Below are positions 42,498 to 53,063 of a DNA stretch of 64,000 nt, in pieces. The notes under the pieces are model-generated. The model was not told the DNA's origin, made no database searches, and saw nothing but the letters and a program-made list of their open reading frames with translations. Position 1 is the stretch's first letter; each line of letters begins with the position of its first letter. Origin of the DNA: Pyropia yezoensis (taxonomy: Eukaryota > Rhodophyta > Bangiophyceae > Bangiales > Bangiaceae); assembly GCA_009829735.1 (NCBI GenBank), contig CM020618.1, positions 33,952,894-34,016,893 of the forward strand, read 5' to 3'. The translations under genes and the position numbers were made by a program.

Positions 42498-44742
42498 AGC
42501 GACGTACAGGGCAAAGCAAAAGAGGAGGAGGAACGGGCGTGAGGGGTGGGGGCAGGGACGGAACCCGGAAGGCCAGCGGATGCGGGAGGCTGCCTGCGTG
42601 CAACGCAAACAGCTTGGGCCACAAAGGTCGCTTGACGCGGGGGACGCGCGTGGATGCGCCGACGGCGTCTCCAACGGTATTCGTCGGCAGGGAGTGGAAT
42701 TCTGTAAGTATCTACTTTGAAGCGCCGCTGTATACGAAGACTCGCATCGAAGACGACTTACTAAAAAGGAGTACAGCTAAGGAGAGAGCATGCCTGGCAG
42801 GCTCAAGTAGTTCTTTCGTATGCAATCGCTCTCGAGTGAGACACGATGATTGCACCACCCATCCCGCTGCAGACAAACCGTACATTGCACTGCTCTGCCG
42901 TTCCCGCCGTAGGTGTCCGTCCGTTTTCAGCGATGGAGACGCCTTGTGGTCTGCGCTGAGTGGTGCTTAAATGGAGATTCAGGAGATGGCCCGTAATCGG
43001 ATTTGTGGGTGACAGATGCGATTGCAATCCCCCCTCACGACACTGTGCGCCCCAGCACTCTCTCTTTTTTTTTTGCGTACCTTCTGTGGCCGTTTCGTCG
43101 GGCGACATGCAGTAGTTGATGCGATCAGTATTTCGGACAGCCGCGATGGCGCACGCCTCGTCTGCTGTCCGCGACGGTGGGCGAGACCTGTCGGTCCCGG
43201 CCAGCTCGTGGCCGTCACGGGTGTGTGGCGCCCACGGGGCTGGCGAATAGGGGCGCCCGCCCGCACCCCCAAACGTCACGCCCACAGACCCACGCAGGGG
43301 GTCTCTCTGGCAGACGAGTACAGCCCGCTCTGGCCAAGCAGACAGCTGCTGCCAAGCCCTCCCCTCCTCGACCGCGCGAGTGGGTGCACGATTACAGCGC
43401 AGCGCGATGAGGAAAGGAAGAAAAAAGAGGCCCACAGCGCGCGTGGGCGCTCCTCTCCCCGAGAGCCATCGAGAGCAGCGCGACGCGCCGGTGGCTTGGC
43501 GTTGGACGCTGTGCTCACAGCGAGAGTAGCCCCCGCATGGTCCCACCCCGCGTGGGCTGCTCTTCCACCGCCGCCCCCAACGTCTCCATCCACGCGCAGG
43601 TGCGCCCACGGGCAACCCTCGCTGGCCGTGAACGTGACCGACCGCCGCCGCCCTTCCCCAACCCCTTCCCGGTCTCGTGGGCGCGGCATCTGCGGGACGC
43701 GGGGCGCCCCGACCAACGAACGCCCAACCCGCCTACCCCCCCCCCCCACCCACCTCCACCCCCCCCTCTAGATACCCTCAACCCCCGACCGCCGCGAGCG
43801 TCTGTCGGTTACCGCAGCGCGCCCCCGACGGAGCTCTTCCCGCGTCGTCGCCGCCGCACGCGGCCGCCGGCTGCCACCCCCCCCACCCCCCGCCGCCGCC
43901 GTCGCCGTCGCTGCCGACGCCGCCGTGGGCCCCGACTGAGCCGCGCGGCGTCTAGACCACACCCCCGCGCTCCCGCCCCGCTTGGCGCCGCTTTGCCCCG
44001 CGCCCCCCACCGCCGCGCGAGCGCGCGCCCCTGGCCGTTCGCGCGCAAATTTCCTGTGCTCGTGGTCCCTTTTGTAGGGGGGGCCCCGCGGAAGGTGTGG
44101 GCGGGGGGAGGGGGGGGGGGGGGGGGGGGGGTGGGCTCTGCGCGCTCGCCCCCCGGCCTGTCGGCGGCGGCTCCACCGCCCGCCAGCGCGCGCGCGGCCA
44201 AGGTGGGCCACCGCCGGCCTTGGCGGGGGATTGTAGGCGCCGCGGCTGTGTGCCTGTGCTAGCACCGCCGCGTCTGGGGTGTGGCCGGGGGGGGGGGGGG
44301 GGGGGTGGCGCTGCAGGCCAGCCGGCGCCCCGCGCGCGCCACGGCAGACGCCCGCCATTGCCGTCCCGCGACGACTGCCGCTGCTCGCCCCGACCGCGTG
44401 TACGGGTGGAAGCGCGGGCGGGGCGTGCACGCGCGCGGCTCCTCCCGGCCGCCACGCACGCCGCGCCGCCCGCATCGTCCGCGACCACCCCACCGCCACC
44501 ACCCCTCTGTGGCCGTGTGCATTATCGTCGCTAGGTTGGGTGGCTCGCCACGCCGAGGTGCCCCCCCTCCTCACCCCTCAAACGCGCCTTCCTCGTCCCC
44601 GCATGCGGCAGCCGCCGACGACGGGTGGTGCTGGTTTTTTTCGTGTTGAGGGTGACGTGGCGCGCCCCGTGTCGATCTCGCGGCGTGTCCCGGCGGCCTG
44701 CCACCCGCGGGTGGGGGCGGCCGTGTGCTCCCCGTCGTCATC
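42498..44742. other. divergent intergenic region between Sas10 and ferlin genes
   Basis: 2.2 kb that must hold both promoters. Frames on both strands are Pro/Arg/Gly-rich shadows. G runs lie at about 44111-44131 and 44288-44306, within 650 bp upstream of the ferlin start. No TATA box or other site stands out. Confidence 0.5.
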
Positions 44743-47700
44743 ATGATGGCGTCTGACCCAGACCGCCATGCGACGGCGGGCGGCGGTTTGGATCCGTCTG
44801 CCGGCGACGGCTCGGAGCTTGAGGTGGTGCCGCTCGAGCCTACCGCGGTGGCGGTGATGCCGCTTGGGCCAGAAGGGGCGGCCGGTTCGACGCCGGTCGC
44901 CCCTGTACCCGCTGCGCCCGTCGGTGCTTTCGTGCTGGCGGACGATGCGGAGGAAGGTGGGCCAGACGGGCCCAAGCAGCTTTCTGTGCCCGGCATGGTG
45001 GCGGCGGTGAATGCCGCGTCGGGGGGGGCGCTCCCCGCCGCGGACGTGGGATACACCGTTGTCGGCACGCAGACCTCTTCCACCGAGGAGGACGAAGACA
45101 GTTTTGTGGTGGATGACGTTTCTGACGGTCATGACTCGGTGCTCAAGGAGCTGCAAAAGGTCGACGATGGCTCTAGCGGCTCGGGGGGGAAGAAGCGGTA
45201 CGCCACGTCTACCTACCTGATTGGCAGCAAGTTGCTATCCAACGTGAGAAAAAAGGCGCAGGACATCGGGCTGGGCGTGGCTGGCGTCACGTCGGACATT
45301 GGCGCCGTGGGCGGCAAAGTCGGAGGTGCAGCGGTGTCTGGCGTCGGCGCTATTGGTGACCGCGTCTCCAGCGGCTTGGAGGGAGCGTTCGCTGCGCCGG
45401 AAACTACCCGGCTGGTCGCCCACGAGGTGGACACCACGACGGAAGTAGATGTTCCCGGCACGGTCATCCACGACCTGAACCGCGAGATTGCGGAGCAGCA
45501 GGCCGTGGGTGCCAACACCACCGACTCCCCTCTCAACGTTCCGTTTGTTCTCCTGATCGCCCCCATCTTGCCGCTGGCGATTATGTATGGCTGGACGGTG
45601 TTTGAGTTGGTAGCCCCACCGCTGTGGAACGCGTCTGTAGCGGTTTGGTACTTTTTTGGGTGGCGCGTTTGGTACTCCCTGGCGGTGGCAGCCGTGGTGG
45701 GCGTTGTTGCTGGGTGGGGCACCATCAAGGACATCCCTGCCCTGCGCCCGGTTACGATGCAGGTCGAGGTCCAACTGGTGGAAGCTGGCCGCATCTATCG
45801 CACGCAGCGTGGCAAGCAGCTCCCCAAGGTGTACAAGGCCGTCGACCGGATCCTGCCCCCTCTGCGTGCTGCATTGTACGACTTGGATAAGAACGTGCTG
45901 GAGCCACGGCTCGGCTACTCGCCCCTACTGGCAGTCCGTGCCAAGGTGTACGGGTGGGTATACGACGCCCGCATTCCGTCCTTTTCGCACGCGGATGGGG
46001 ACGCGCGGATCACCATCTCTACCCCCGACGGCGTCAGTACCACTCGGACGGGGCCAGCGCAGTTCCGGGCGGCGACAGGGGCGGCCGCATCGGTTACCAC
46101 CGGCACCGGCGCTCCCGCTGCTGCCTCTGCTGCAGGCGTCGAGTCTGTGGACCCGCGGCTACATCCTGACAATGGAGGTATTGGGCTGTCGGCCGACGCG
46201 GCTGCCGCGGCGGGCGCGCCGAGGCCCGTCGCCCGCGACGGGGTGGTGACGCACCCCAAGGCGCACAACGCGGCGGGTGATGCGGCTCATGACGCGGCCG
46301 AGGCGGCCGCCGCCGACGCACGCGCAGCGCGGATACTCGAGCTGGCTCGTGCACGGCCTGGTGCCGTGATTCCGGAAGCGTATGAGAAGTTCTTCTCGGT
46401 AACTCTAACACTGCTCAACATTGGGGAGCTTCACCGTAAGTACCAGTCTGTATGGCTGGAGTGGCAACAAGATGGTATGGTTATTGACCGGTCGGTGGTT
46501 GTGGATGTCAACAACCATGTGCCGGGGTCGTCCCAGTGGCTCAAGGGCCCTGGGGCAGACTTTCGCGAGTCGACGCTCTCCCATGAGGTGCGGCTGACGT
46601 ATGATCCGAAGCGGGATGTGGGCGGCGCGTCGGTCAAGCACGCCCATGGGGACTTTCCGATCCTGTTGGTGTTGAAGGGCCGTGATGGCATGCCCTTGTA
46701 CTCCAATGATGGGGCGCGACGGCACCAGAGGCAACACACGGCGTCAGTGCGGATTGCGGAGATTTGCTTGTCCGCCAAGAGCGCGGGGGTGGGCCATGTC
46801 AACAGCGGTCGTGTTGAGTCGGACCTGTGCATCCCTATGCACGCGCGCGGGGTTGAGCGTTATCGTGCGGCGGTGCTGGTGGCGCGCGCAACCATTGACA
46901 CCATCAACGCGAGCTCCTACTCGTACCGGCAGAACCTTTCGCCACTGCCTGCGGGCGAATGGACGGTGCGGGTGGCGGTGCTGGAGCTCCGCAACCTCCG
47001 CGGGGTGGACCTGTCGGGCTCGTCAGACCCGTACGTGAACATTACGGCACTCGGAAGCACCAAGAGCACCGACGCGCAGCGGAAGACGCTCACATGTGTC
47101 GTGGACCAGATGCTCTTCTTCTCCCAAGTGCTGACCGGCGTGCAGATGGAGCAGCAGCGTGTGCATGTGGAGGTGATGGACTGGAACCGATTCACCGCAT
47201 CTACCGTCATTGGCACCTACACGGTTGACGCGCGCAAGATCCTAGCGGCCCCAGGAGGGGAGGTCTCGCGCAAGTGGTACGCACTGCGCAATCCTGCGGG
47301 GGGCAAGCGGCCGGCGGGCTTTATCAAGCTGTCCATTGCCGTCCAGCCCCCAGGCGGGGAGTTACCTGTTCACCAGGGGGGAGAAGATCCGGACGAGCGT
47401 ACGAACGCGTCGCTGCTGAAGAATGCGCTCATCACCGCCCCCGTGATGGACTACACCACCTTTGCTGTCCACATCTGCGTCGGGTGGGCGGACATGCTGC
47501 CGCGGATGACCAATTCAAGCCGCGCCGGCGCGCTTGCCAGTGCTGACGTCATCCGAGGCTACATGGTCTTTGAGTACACGGGATTTGCTGACGCGCAGAG
47601 TCGCACCTTTCTGTGCGAGGCTCGTGACGTGACGGACCCCAACGTCGGCAGCGCGTGCCTCGTCGAGCCTCAGCGGCGGCTGATTTGGAACGAGGAGTAC

Positions 47701-50700
47701 GTGCTACCGCTTACGATGGTGAATGGGCGCGTCTCCCAAGATGGCGTCGTCGTCAAGCTCTACCACCAGGAATCAGGCAACACCAGCAAGTTCATTGGAC
47801 AGGTGTCGTTGATGTTTGCGGAGCTGTTTGCCAACCAGGGTCTGGCTGTCGTGCGGGGACAGGCGGCTGATGGCGAGAAGCCGGGCGACCGCGTGACTCA
47901 AGCAGCCATGCTCCGTCCGCGATACTACAACTTTTACGGCCAACCAGAAGGCGCCGGTGACCGGTCGGACAAGGGTATCGCTTTCCGTGGCCGCGTGCTT
48001 ATGGGCGCCGCTGCCAAGAAGTGTGACTGGCCTGCTCCGGTGTTGCGCACCTGCCCAGCCCCGCCACGGCCAAAGCTCGAGTTTTACAGTCTGGACCTGG
48101 CGGTGCTGCGGGCGACAGAGCTGCCTCTTCCCGACGGCTGGCTCGTCACTGTACACGGTCGTCTGGGTCTCTTCTCATTCGGCCACACCATTCCGCCCGT
48201 GTCAGTGCGAAACACGTGCGCCACCTGGGATGGCTCGTCGGCGGTGCGGATCCCCAACATGCAGTTCCCCGAGGACGTGGAGCAGATTCCTGATCTCTTT
48301 ATCACGCTGTCGATGTGCAAGCCGAAGACGGTGGAGTTGCTGGAGGACCGGTCGGCGGCAGACAATGCGCGTCTGGGGCCCACGACGTCCTCCACCAACG
48401 GCGCCGGTGACCTGGGTGCCACCATCCCTGCTGTTCCCATCGCTGACGCGTCGCCGGCTGGCCCTGAAGGCACCCCTACCGTCGTTGTGGAGAATGCCAC
48501 TGTCGGGCGAGGAGCGGATGAGAGCGACTTAGGCGGCAGTGCGGGCGTGGGCAGCACTGGCGACGAATCGACGTGGAGCCGCTTTGCGTTTCTCCGCCTG
48601 TCTGCCAAGCACCTTGTTCTGCCCCAGCCCTCTCCCAAGTGGATGTTTATGGACTACCCAGGGAATGATGTGCTGGCTGATAGCGAGAAGGTACCAGGAT
48701 CACTGCTGGCGCTGGCGTCACTCCGACGCTTTGACCCAATGGAGGTGGTGCCGTCGTTGGCGCCGGCCACGGTCAGCGGCACGGATCCGACGGCGTTGGC
48801 TCCGGCGCACGTGATCAGCGAGCCTGCCGCCGTACCAGGTGAGCTGCACGGCAAGGTCGAGAAGGACTCAGTGGTGAGTGAGCAGGCTGCGGCAACCGCA
48901 CCGCCTTCCGTGGCACCATCTGGTGCCATTCCGGCCGACGCGACTCGGCTACCGGCGCAGCCGCTGAGTACTAATGATGCGGTCCAGCAGCCCGTCGAGC
49001 TGGGCAGCGACTTGATTGAGCCCCTCAACGGCGACACGCCGCAGGTTGCTGCCCAGGCTGAAATTGCGCCCGCGTCGGCAACCAACCCGCAGGTGATGGC
49101 GCCTTCCACAACAGCGTCGGCAGCCGTGGGCGGGACGTTCTCTCTGCCCTTGGGTATGGAACGCGTGTACGAGTTGAGGGCGCTCATTTTGCAGGGTCGT
49201 GATCTGCCCGCCGCGGACGAGACGGGGCTCTCTGATCCTTTTGTGCACGTTTCTATGGGCGACCAGTTCAAGAAGGGCACCATCATCCGGTGCGCCACGG
49301 TGGCGCCGCTGTGGGAAGAGCTCATCGAGGTGCCCGGTGTGACCATCCGCGACGGTGAGCGCCGGCCAAACGTCAACGTGTTGGTGTACGATTGGGACGA
49401 GGACGGCTCATTTGACTACCTGGGCCGGGCGATCATTCCATCGTGTGAGCTGGATGACATCGAGCCATCCGTGGCGCACGCCAAGTGGTACCCCGTCTTC
49501 TCTGTCAACCCCGACGTCAAGGTTGGGGAGATCCTGGCAGACTTCCAGCTCATTGAGCAGCACCTTGCTCTCTCGCGCCCGATCACTGCGCCCGTGCCTG
49601 TGCGCACCCAGTCGGCGTTGCGGGTGTCGCTGCTGGGGCTGCGGGACTTGCACTTCTACGATTACGCGTCGGGGAACCTGTTTGTGGAGTGCTCCGTATC
49701 TGGGTATGAGGGCAAACCGATTCGCTCCAAGGACGGTGCCATCCTGCAGCAGCGCAACTACGAGGGCAACTGTAACATTCTTGATGTGCTGGTGCTGGAC
49801 ATTGGCATTCCGGAGGACTTGCGCCTGGCGCCCGCACTCAACGTGTATGTCTACACGGAGCTGGCGCACAAGTCGGGCACGCAGCTGCTGGCCACCACGT
49901 GTATCCCGCTTCAGGGCTGGTTGAGTGCTCACGAGCGCAAGCTGCTGTCGGGTGTCGCCCTCATTGACGACTCTTTTGGCCTGGACGAGCCCATCTCGGA
50001 AGCGCTCACCCGCAAGTTTCGTTTCCGGCGGCACACGCACGTGATTAATGAGAAGGCAGGGACCGTCATGTCGCTGCACGAGCTGCAGCTTGCAGACATC
50101 CCTGGCCAGGACGTTGTGCCTTTGGCCCCCTCCTCCGAGCGTGCCGTCATCGAGGATGTCGAGGCTGATACTGACGAGGGCGCCCGGCACCTGCGTGTTG
50201 GCTTCCCTGACCCACCACCGGCCCCATCGCCTGCGGCCAAGGCGGCTGCGGCGGCGGGCGAGAAGGCCCAGCTCGCTGTGGCGGCCCTGTCCACCATCCC
50301 CAAGGTGTTGCTGGGTGTCAAGTACTCTGTTGCCAACGGGATTGCCAGCGTCATGCCCGACGTGGCCCTTGCGCTCGGTATTGACGCGGAAGAGGAGGTG
50401 CCACTGGCTGTGCTGCGCCCTGGTCAGACGGAAGTGGACGCCCCATACGATGGGACGGCCATCTTCAAGAAGGAGCGTGGCTTTTGCGAGACTGAGCTGG
50501 AGGACGAGTTCAATACTCCCGCCTACTCTGAGTTTCCCCTTTTTCGCGGAGACAGCCGCTCTCTTGGTGTTGGTGGCGCGGCATTGTCACGGAACGTGCA
50601 GAGTGGCGATGGCGCGGTGGCTGGCGTTGGTGGGCTGGCTTCGGGGTGGTTTAAGCGGCTCATTCCGGTGGATGAGGTCCACTCTGCGAGCTCCCTGAAG

Positions 50701-52296
50701 GAGAAGGAGTCTATCCGAGCGTCCCTCGCGGGCACGAGGCCTCCCGTGGGGCTTGTCAAGGCTCGTCTCGACCTGGTCGAGGTCGACACAGAGGACGAGA
50801 CGGAGCTGCAAAAGACGCGTTTGACGTCGTTGCGGTCGTTTGGCCGTGTGTTTGTGCCCACCGAGGTGCTGGTGCGTGTGTACGTGCTGCGCGCTTGCCA
50901 TCTTCAGCAAGTTGGCTCTACCTGTAACCCTTACCTGACGGCGCGTTTCTTTGGCGGCTATCCAGACTTCTTCTCCCGCAAGCAGCATCCGGTGATTGAT
51001 ACGGAGGACCCAGACTTCTATGATATGTTTGAGGCCCGGGTCAAGATGCCTGGCGGTAGCATCCGGATCCAGGTCAAGGATCGAGTGCTTCCCGAGGTCA
51101 CACTTCCCGTCAGGTACCCTGCACGTTCAGAGAATGGCGGCTGGGTTCCTGCCATCAAGCAGGGCGAGGTGCCTGTCAACGCGGGGCGGCTGGGCTTGGG
51201 TTGGAGTGAAGACATTGGTGAGACCACCATCGACCTGGACTCGCGCTGGTACAACGCTGGGTGGCGTGCACTGGACAAGTCGCCAGTCGAGTCGCGGTCG
51301 CTGCACAAGGAGGGGTCGCTCAACTCGCGCGGCTCATTGGAACTGTGGGTGGACATTTTTGACGCCAAGGAGGTTGACAAGCGACCTCGCTTGTACCGTC
51401 CAGTCCCAGTGGCGCCCCCCCCTACCCGCGCGTACGTGTTGCGGCTGGTGATTTTCAAGGTCGCTGACGTGATGCTTCCGTACGCGCTAGCCAACTATGA
51501 CCCAGCCAAGTTGGCTGCGCTCAAGGTGGAGGCCCGCTTGGGCAACCGAGTGTCGGACCAGCGCATGACCGACACGTGCAGGTATGTGGGCGACGGTGTT
51601 GGGCCCTTCAACTGGCGAATGGAATGGAACCTGAACCTGCCATCTGTGGAGATCAAGCCCCGCCTCAAGCTTCAGGTGTTTGACGACGCGGACCTCTGCG
51701 GCGTCGGGGACATCAAGCTGCGCACAATGTTTGACGATATGGTGGCCAACCCGCGGACGATCATCAAGAACAAGCAGTACGTTATGCTGTACCATCCCAA
51801 CCACCCCGAGGTCGAGGTGCGTGCGCAAATTGCGCTCGAGTTCCTCCCCGCAGAAGAGGCGGTCAAGAAGAAGTGCAAGCTGGGTTCTCAGGCGTGGAGC
51901 CCCCGCGGCCAGCACGTGGATTACGTGCTTCCGGAGCCCTTCCGACCAGCCGCATTCTCGCTGTTCAACCCGGTGCCCTTCTTCACGTACATGGTCGCGT
52001 CCGCACTACGCAACGTGGTGTGGCAAGTGGTCTACGTGCTGCTGCTCTTCCCCTTCATTCCGTTTGCAATGCAGATGGCCGTCTACACCCCGTGGCAGTG
52101 GTACCTGACTGCTGGCATGTGCGGGCTCGTCGTCTTTGTGCGCATTATGCTGGTGCAGGGTGCCAGGACAGCGCGGCTGACCCAAGAAAGGGACGACGAG
52201 GACTACGAGCGCCAACAAGTGTTGCTCATTGAGCGGCAAACGAGGCTGTCGCGGGGAGAATCCCCCGACATGAACTCCGCCGAGTCGGGGGCATAG
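44743..52296 (+). CDS. ferlin-like multi-C2 membrane protein with extra N-terminal membrane region
   Basis: A single 2517-residue exon; ATG at 44743, with a second at 44746. N-terminal hydrophobic helices lie near residues 267-295 and 307-326. C2-type domains follow near 740-860, 905-1030, 1115-1190, 1475-1600, 1626-1730, 2042-2110 and 2230-2340. The 1475 domain has both Ca2+-loop motifs (LSDPFVHV and VYDWDEDGSFDYLG). Ferlin hallmarks are YLGRAIIPSCELD, GEILADFQLI, VLVRVYVLRACHLQQVG, IGETTIDLDSRWY, GSLELWVDIFDAKEVDKRP and YVLRLVIFKVADVML. C-terminal membrane helices lie near 2428-2474 (VVYVLLLFPFIPFAMQM). Ferlins are tail-anchored Ca2+ sensors for vesicle fusion and membrane repair. The N-terminal membrane block, and two rather than one C-terminal helix, are unlike animal ferlins and suggest a two-ended anchor. 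Confidence 0.8.
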   Translation: MMASDPDRHATAGGGLDPSAGDGSELEVVPLEPTAVAVMPLGPEGAAGSTPVAPVPAAPVGAFVLADDAEEGGPDGPKQLSVPGMVAAVNAASGGALPAADVGYTVVGTQTSSTEEDEDSFVVDDVSDGHDSVLKELQKVDDGSSGSGGKKRYATSTYLIGSKLLSNVRKKAQDIGLGVAGVTSDIGAVGGKVGGAAVSGVGAIGDRVSSGLEGAFAAPETTRLVAHEVDTTTEVDVPGTVIHDLNREIAEQQAVGANTTDSPLNVPFVLLIAPILPLAIMYGWTVFELVAPPLWNASVAVWYFFGWRVWYSLAVAAVVGVVAGWGTIKDIPALRPVTMQVEVQLVEAGRIYRTQRGKQLPKVYKAVDRILPPLRAALYDLDKNVLEPRLGYSPLLAVRAKVYGWVYDARIPSFSHADGDARITISTPDGVSTTRTGPAQFRAATGAAASVTTGTGAPAAASAAGVESVDPRLHPDNGGIGLSADAAAAAGAPRPVARDGVVTHPKAHNAAGDAAHDAAEAAAADARAARILELARARPGAVIPEAYEKFFSVTLTLLNIGELHRKYQSVWLEWQQDGMVIDRSVVVDVNNHVPGSSQWLKGPGADFRESTLSHEVRLTYDPKRDVGGASVKHAHGDFPILLVLKGRDGMPLYSNDGARRHQRQHTASVRIAEICLSAKSAGVGHVNSGRVESDLCIPMHARGVERYRAAVLVARATIDTINASSYSYRQNLSPLPAGEWTVRVAVLELRNLRGVDLSGSSDPYVNITALGSTKSTDAQRKTLTCVVDQMLFFSQVLTGVQMEQQRVHVEVMDWNRFTASTVIGTYTVDARKILAAPGGEVSRKWYALRNPAGGKRPAGFIKLSIAVQPPGGELPVHQGGEDPDERTNASLLKNALITAPVMDYTTFAVHICVGWADMLPRMTNSSRAGALASADVIRGYMVFEYTGFADAQSRTFLCEARDVTDPNVGSACLVEPQRRLIWNEEYVLPLTMVNGRVSQDGVVVKLYHQESGNTSKFIGQVSLMFAELFANQGLAVVRGQAADGEKPGDRVTQAAMLRPRYYNFYGQPEGAGDRSDKGIAFRGRVLMGAAAKKCDWPAPVLRTCPAPPRPKLEFYSLDLAVLRATELPLPDGWLVTVHGRLGLFSFGHTIPPVSVRNTCATWDGSSAVRIPNMQFPEDVEQIPDLFITLSMCKPKTVELLEDRSAADNARLGPTTSSTNGAGDLGATIPAVPIADASPAGPEGTPTVVVENATVGRGADESDLGGSAGVGSTGDESTWSRFAFLRLSAKHLVLPQPSPKWMFMDYPGNDVLADSEKVPGSLLALASLRRFDPMEVVPSLAPATVSGTDPTALAPAHVISEPAAVPGELHGKVEKDSVVSEQAAATAPPSVAPSGAIPADATRLPAQPLSTNDAVQQPVELGSDLIEPLNGDTPQVAAQAEIAPASATNPQVMAPSTTASAAVGGTFSLPLGMERVYELRALILQGRDLPAADETGLSDPFVHVSMGDQFKKGTIIRCATVAPLWEELIEVPGVTIRDGERRPNVNVLVYDWDEDGSFDYLGRAIIPSCELDDIEPSVAHAKWYPVFSVNPDVKVGEILADFQLIEQHLALSRPITAPVPVRTQSALRVSLLGLRDLHFYDYASGNLFVECSVSGYEGKPIRSKDGAILQQRNYEGNCNILDVLVLDIGIPEDLRLAPALNVYVYTELAHKSGTQLLATTCIPLQGWLSAHERKLLSGVALIDDSFGLDEPISEALTRKFRFRRHTHVINEKAGTVMSLHELQLADIPGQDVVPLAPSSERAVIEDVEADTDEGARHLRVGFPDPPPAPSPAAKAAAAAGEKAQLAVAALSTIPKVLLGVKYSVANGIASVMPDVALALGIDAEEEVPLAVLRPGQTEVDAPYDGTAIFKKERGFCETELEDEFNTPAYSEFPLFRGDSRSLGVGGAALSRNVQSGDGAVAGVGGLASGWFKRLIPVDEVHSASSLKEKESIRASLAGTRPPVGLVKARLDLVEVDTEDETELQKTRLTSLRSFGRVFVPTEVLVRVYVLRACHLQQVGSTCNPYLTARFFGGYPDFFSRKQHPVIDTEDPDFYDMFEARVKMPGGSIRIQVKDRVLPEVTLPVRYPARSENGGWVPAIKQGEVPVNAGRLGLGWSEDIGETTIDLDSRWYNAGWRALDKSPVESRSLHKEGSLNSRGSLELWVDIFDAKEVDKRPRLYRPVPVAPPPTRAYVLRLVIFKVADVMLPYALANYDPAKLAALKVEARLGNRVSDQRMTDTCRYVGDGVGPFNWRMEWNLNLPSVEIKPRLKLQVFDDADLCGVGDIKLRTMFDDMVANPRTIIKNKQYVMLYHPNHPEVEVRAQIALEFLPAEEAVKKKCKLGSQAWSPRGQHVDYVLPEPFRPAAFSLFNPVPFFTYMVASALRNVVWQVVYVLLLFPFIPFAMQMAVYTPWQWYLTAGMCGLVVFVRIMLVQGARTARLTQERDDEDYERQQVLLIERQTRLSRGESPDMNSAESGA

Positions 52297-53063
52297 GCCG
52301 TGTTCTTGTGCCGCTTTGCTCACGCTCTGCTGTTGTCTCCCGCCTCGCTGGTCTGTGCATCGGTGCTTAGTTTATTTCCTCTTTTTATTGTGCTTGTTTG
52401 AGCGCGTTACATAAACTGTTGTTTCCGCAGTGCCTCACCCGCACTTCCCCTCCGCCGCCGACGGGTGCCTCAGCGCCGCCGCGGCGGGGCTGCAGACGCC
52501 ACCACCGGCGGCGGCGGCGGCGGCTGCGCCGCCAACGCCCCCTACCACGCGGCGTGGGCGGTCACGCTCCCATTGGGCCGGGGAGCGCGCTGCCCTGCCC
52601 CATACCGTGCCTCGCGGGCGCTCCCATTGGGCAGGGGAGCACGCCGCCCTGCCCAATACCGTGCCCCGCGGGCGCTCGCAACAGTATGCTCCTTATCAAC
52701 CCCCCTGACCTGGCTGGTGGTGCTGAATCCCCCTGACCTGGCTTGTGGGTTGCCAAAGACTTGCTGCCACCTTCCCGAAAGCCAACGGGCTGATCTGCGC
52801 AGGACAGGCGGCGCCCGCCACTACAACCGTGTCCGCCCCCGACAGAAACAGAACTACGTGGCAACAGTCACTCTACTGGCTGCACACCATCATACAGCAT
52901 CACTGTCGGTGAGCCGCACCTGGTGTATAATGGAGAGCACAGGGACATGGCGCCAGTTGACAATCGGTTGCATGTGCTGTGCTCGCTTCCAAACGGGTCG
53001 AGCGCCCCGCGTCCCAGCCAAACACCAACCTCACCTACCCAACCCCCGACCCTCACAAAACTC
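52297..53063. other. convergent intergenic region with tandem repeat
   Basis: This lies between the ferlin stop and the CDC50 stop on the opposite strand. A 54-bp unit (cattgggcnggggagc...) occurs twice in tandem at 52571-52678, followed by two copies of ccccctgacctggct. No gene is seen. Confidence 0.55.

Noticed and set aside
42803..44574. Long frames in the Sas10-ferlin intergenic region
   Set aside because: Arg/Pro/Gly-rich on both strands, no domain or start context; region must hold two promoters.
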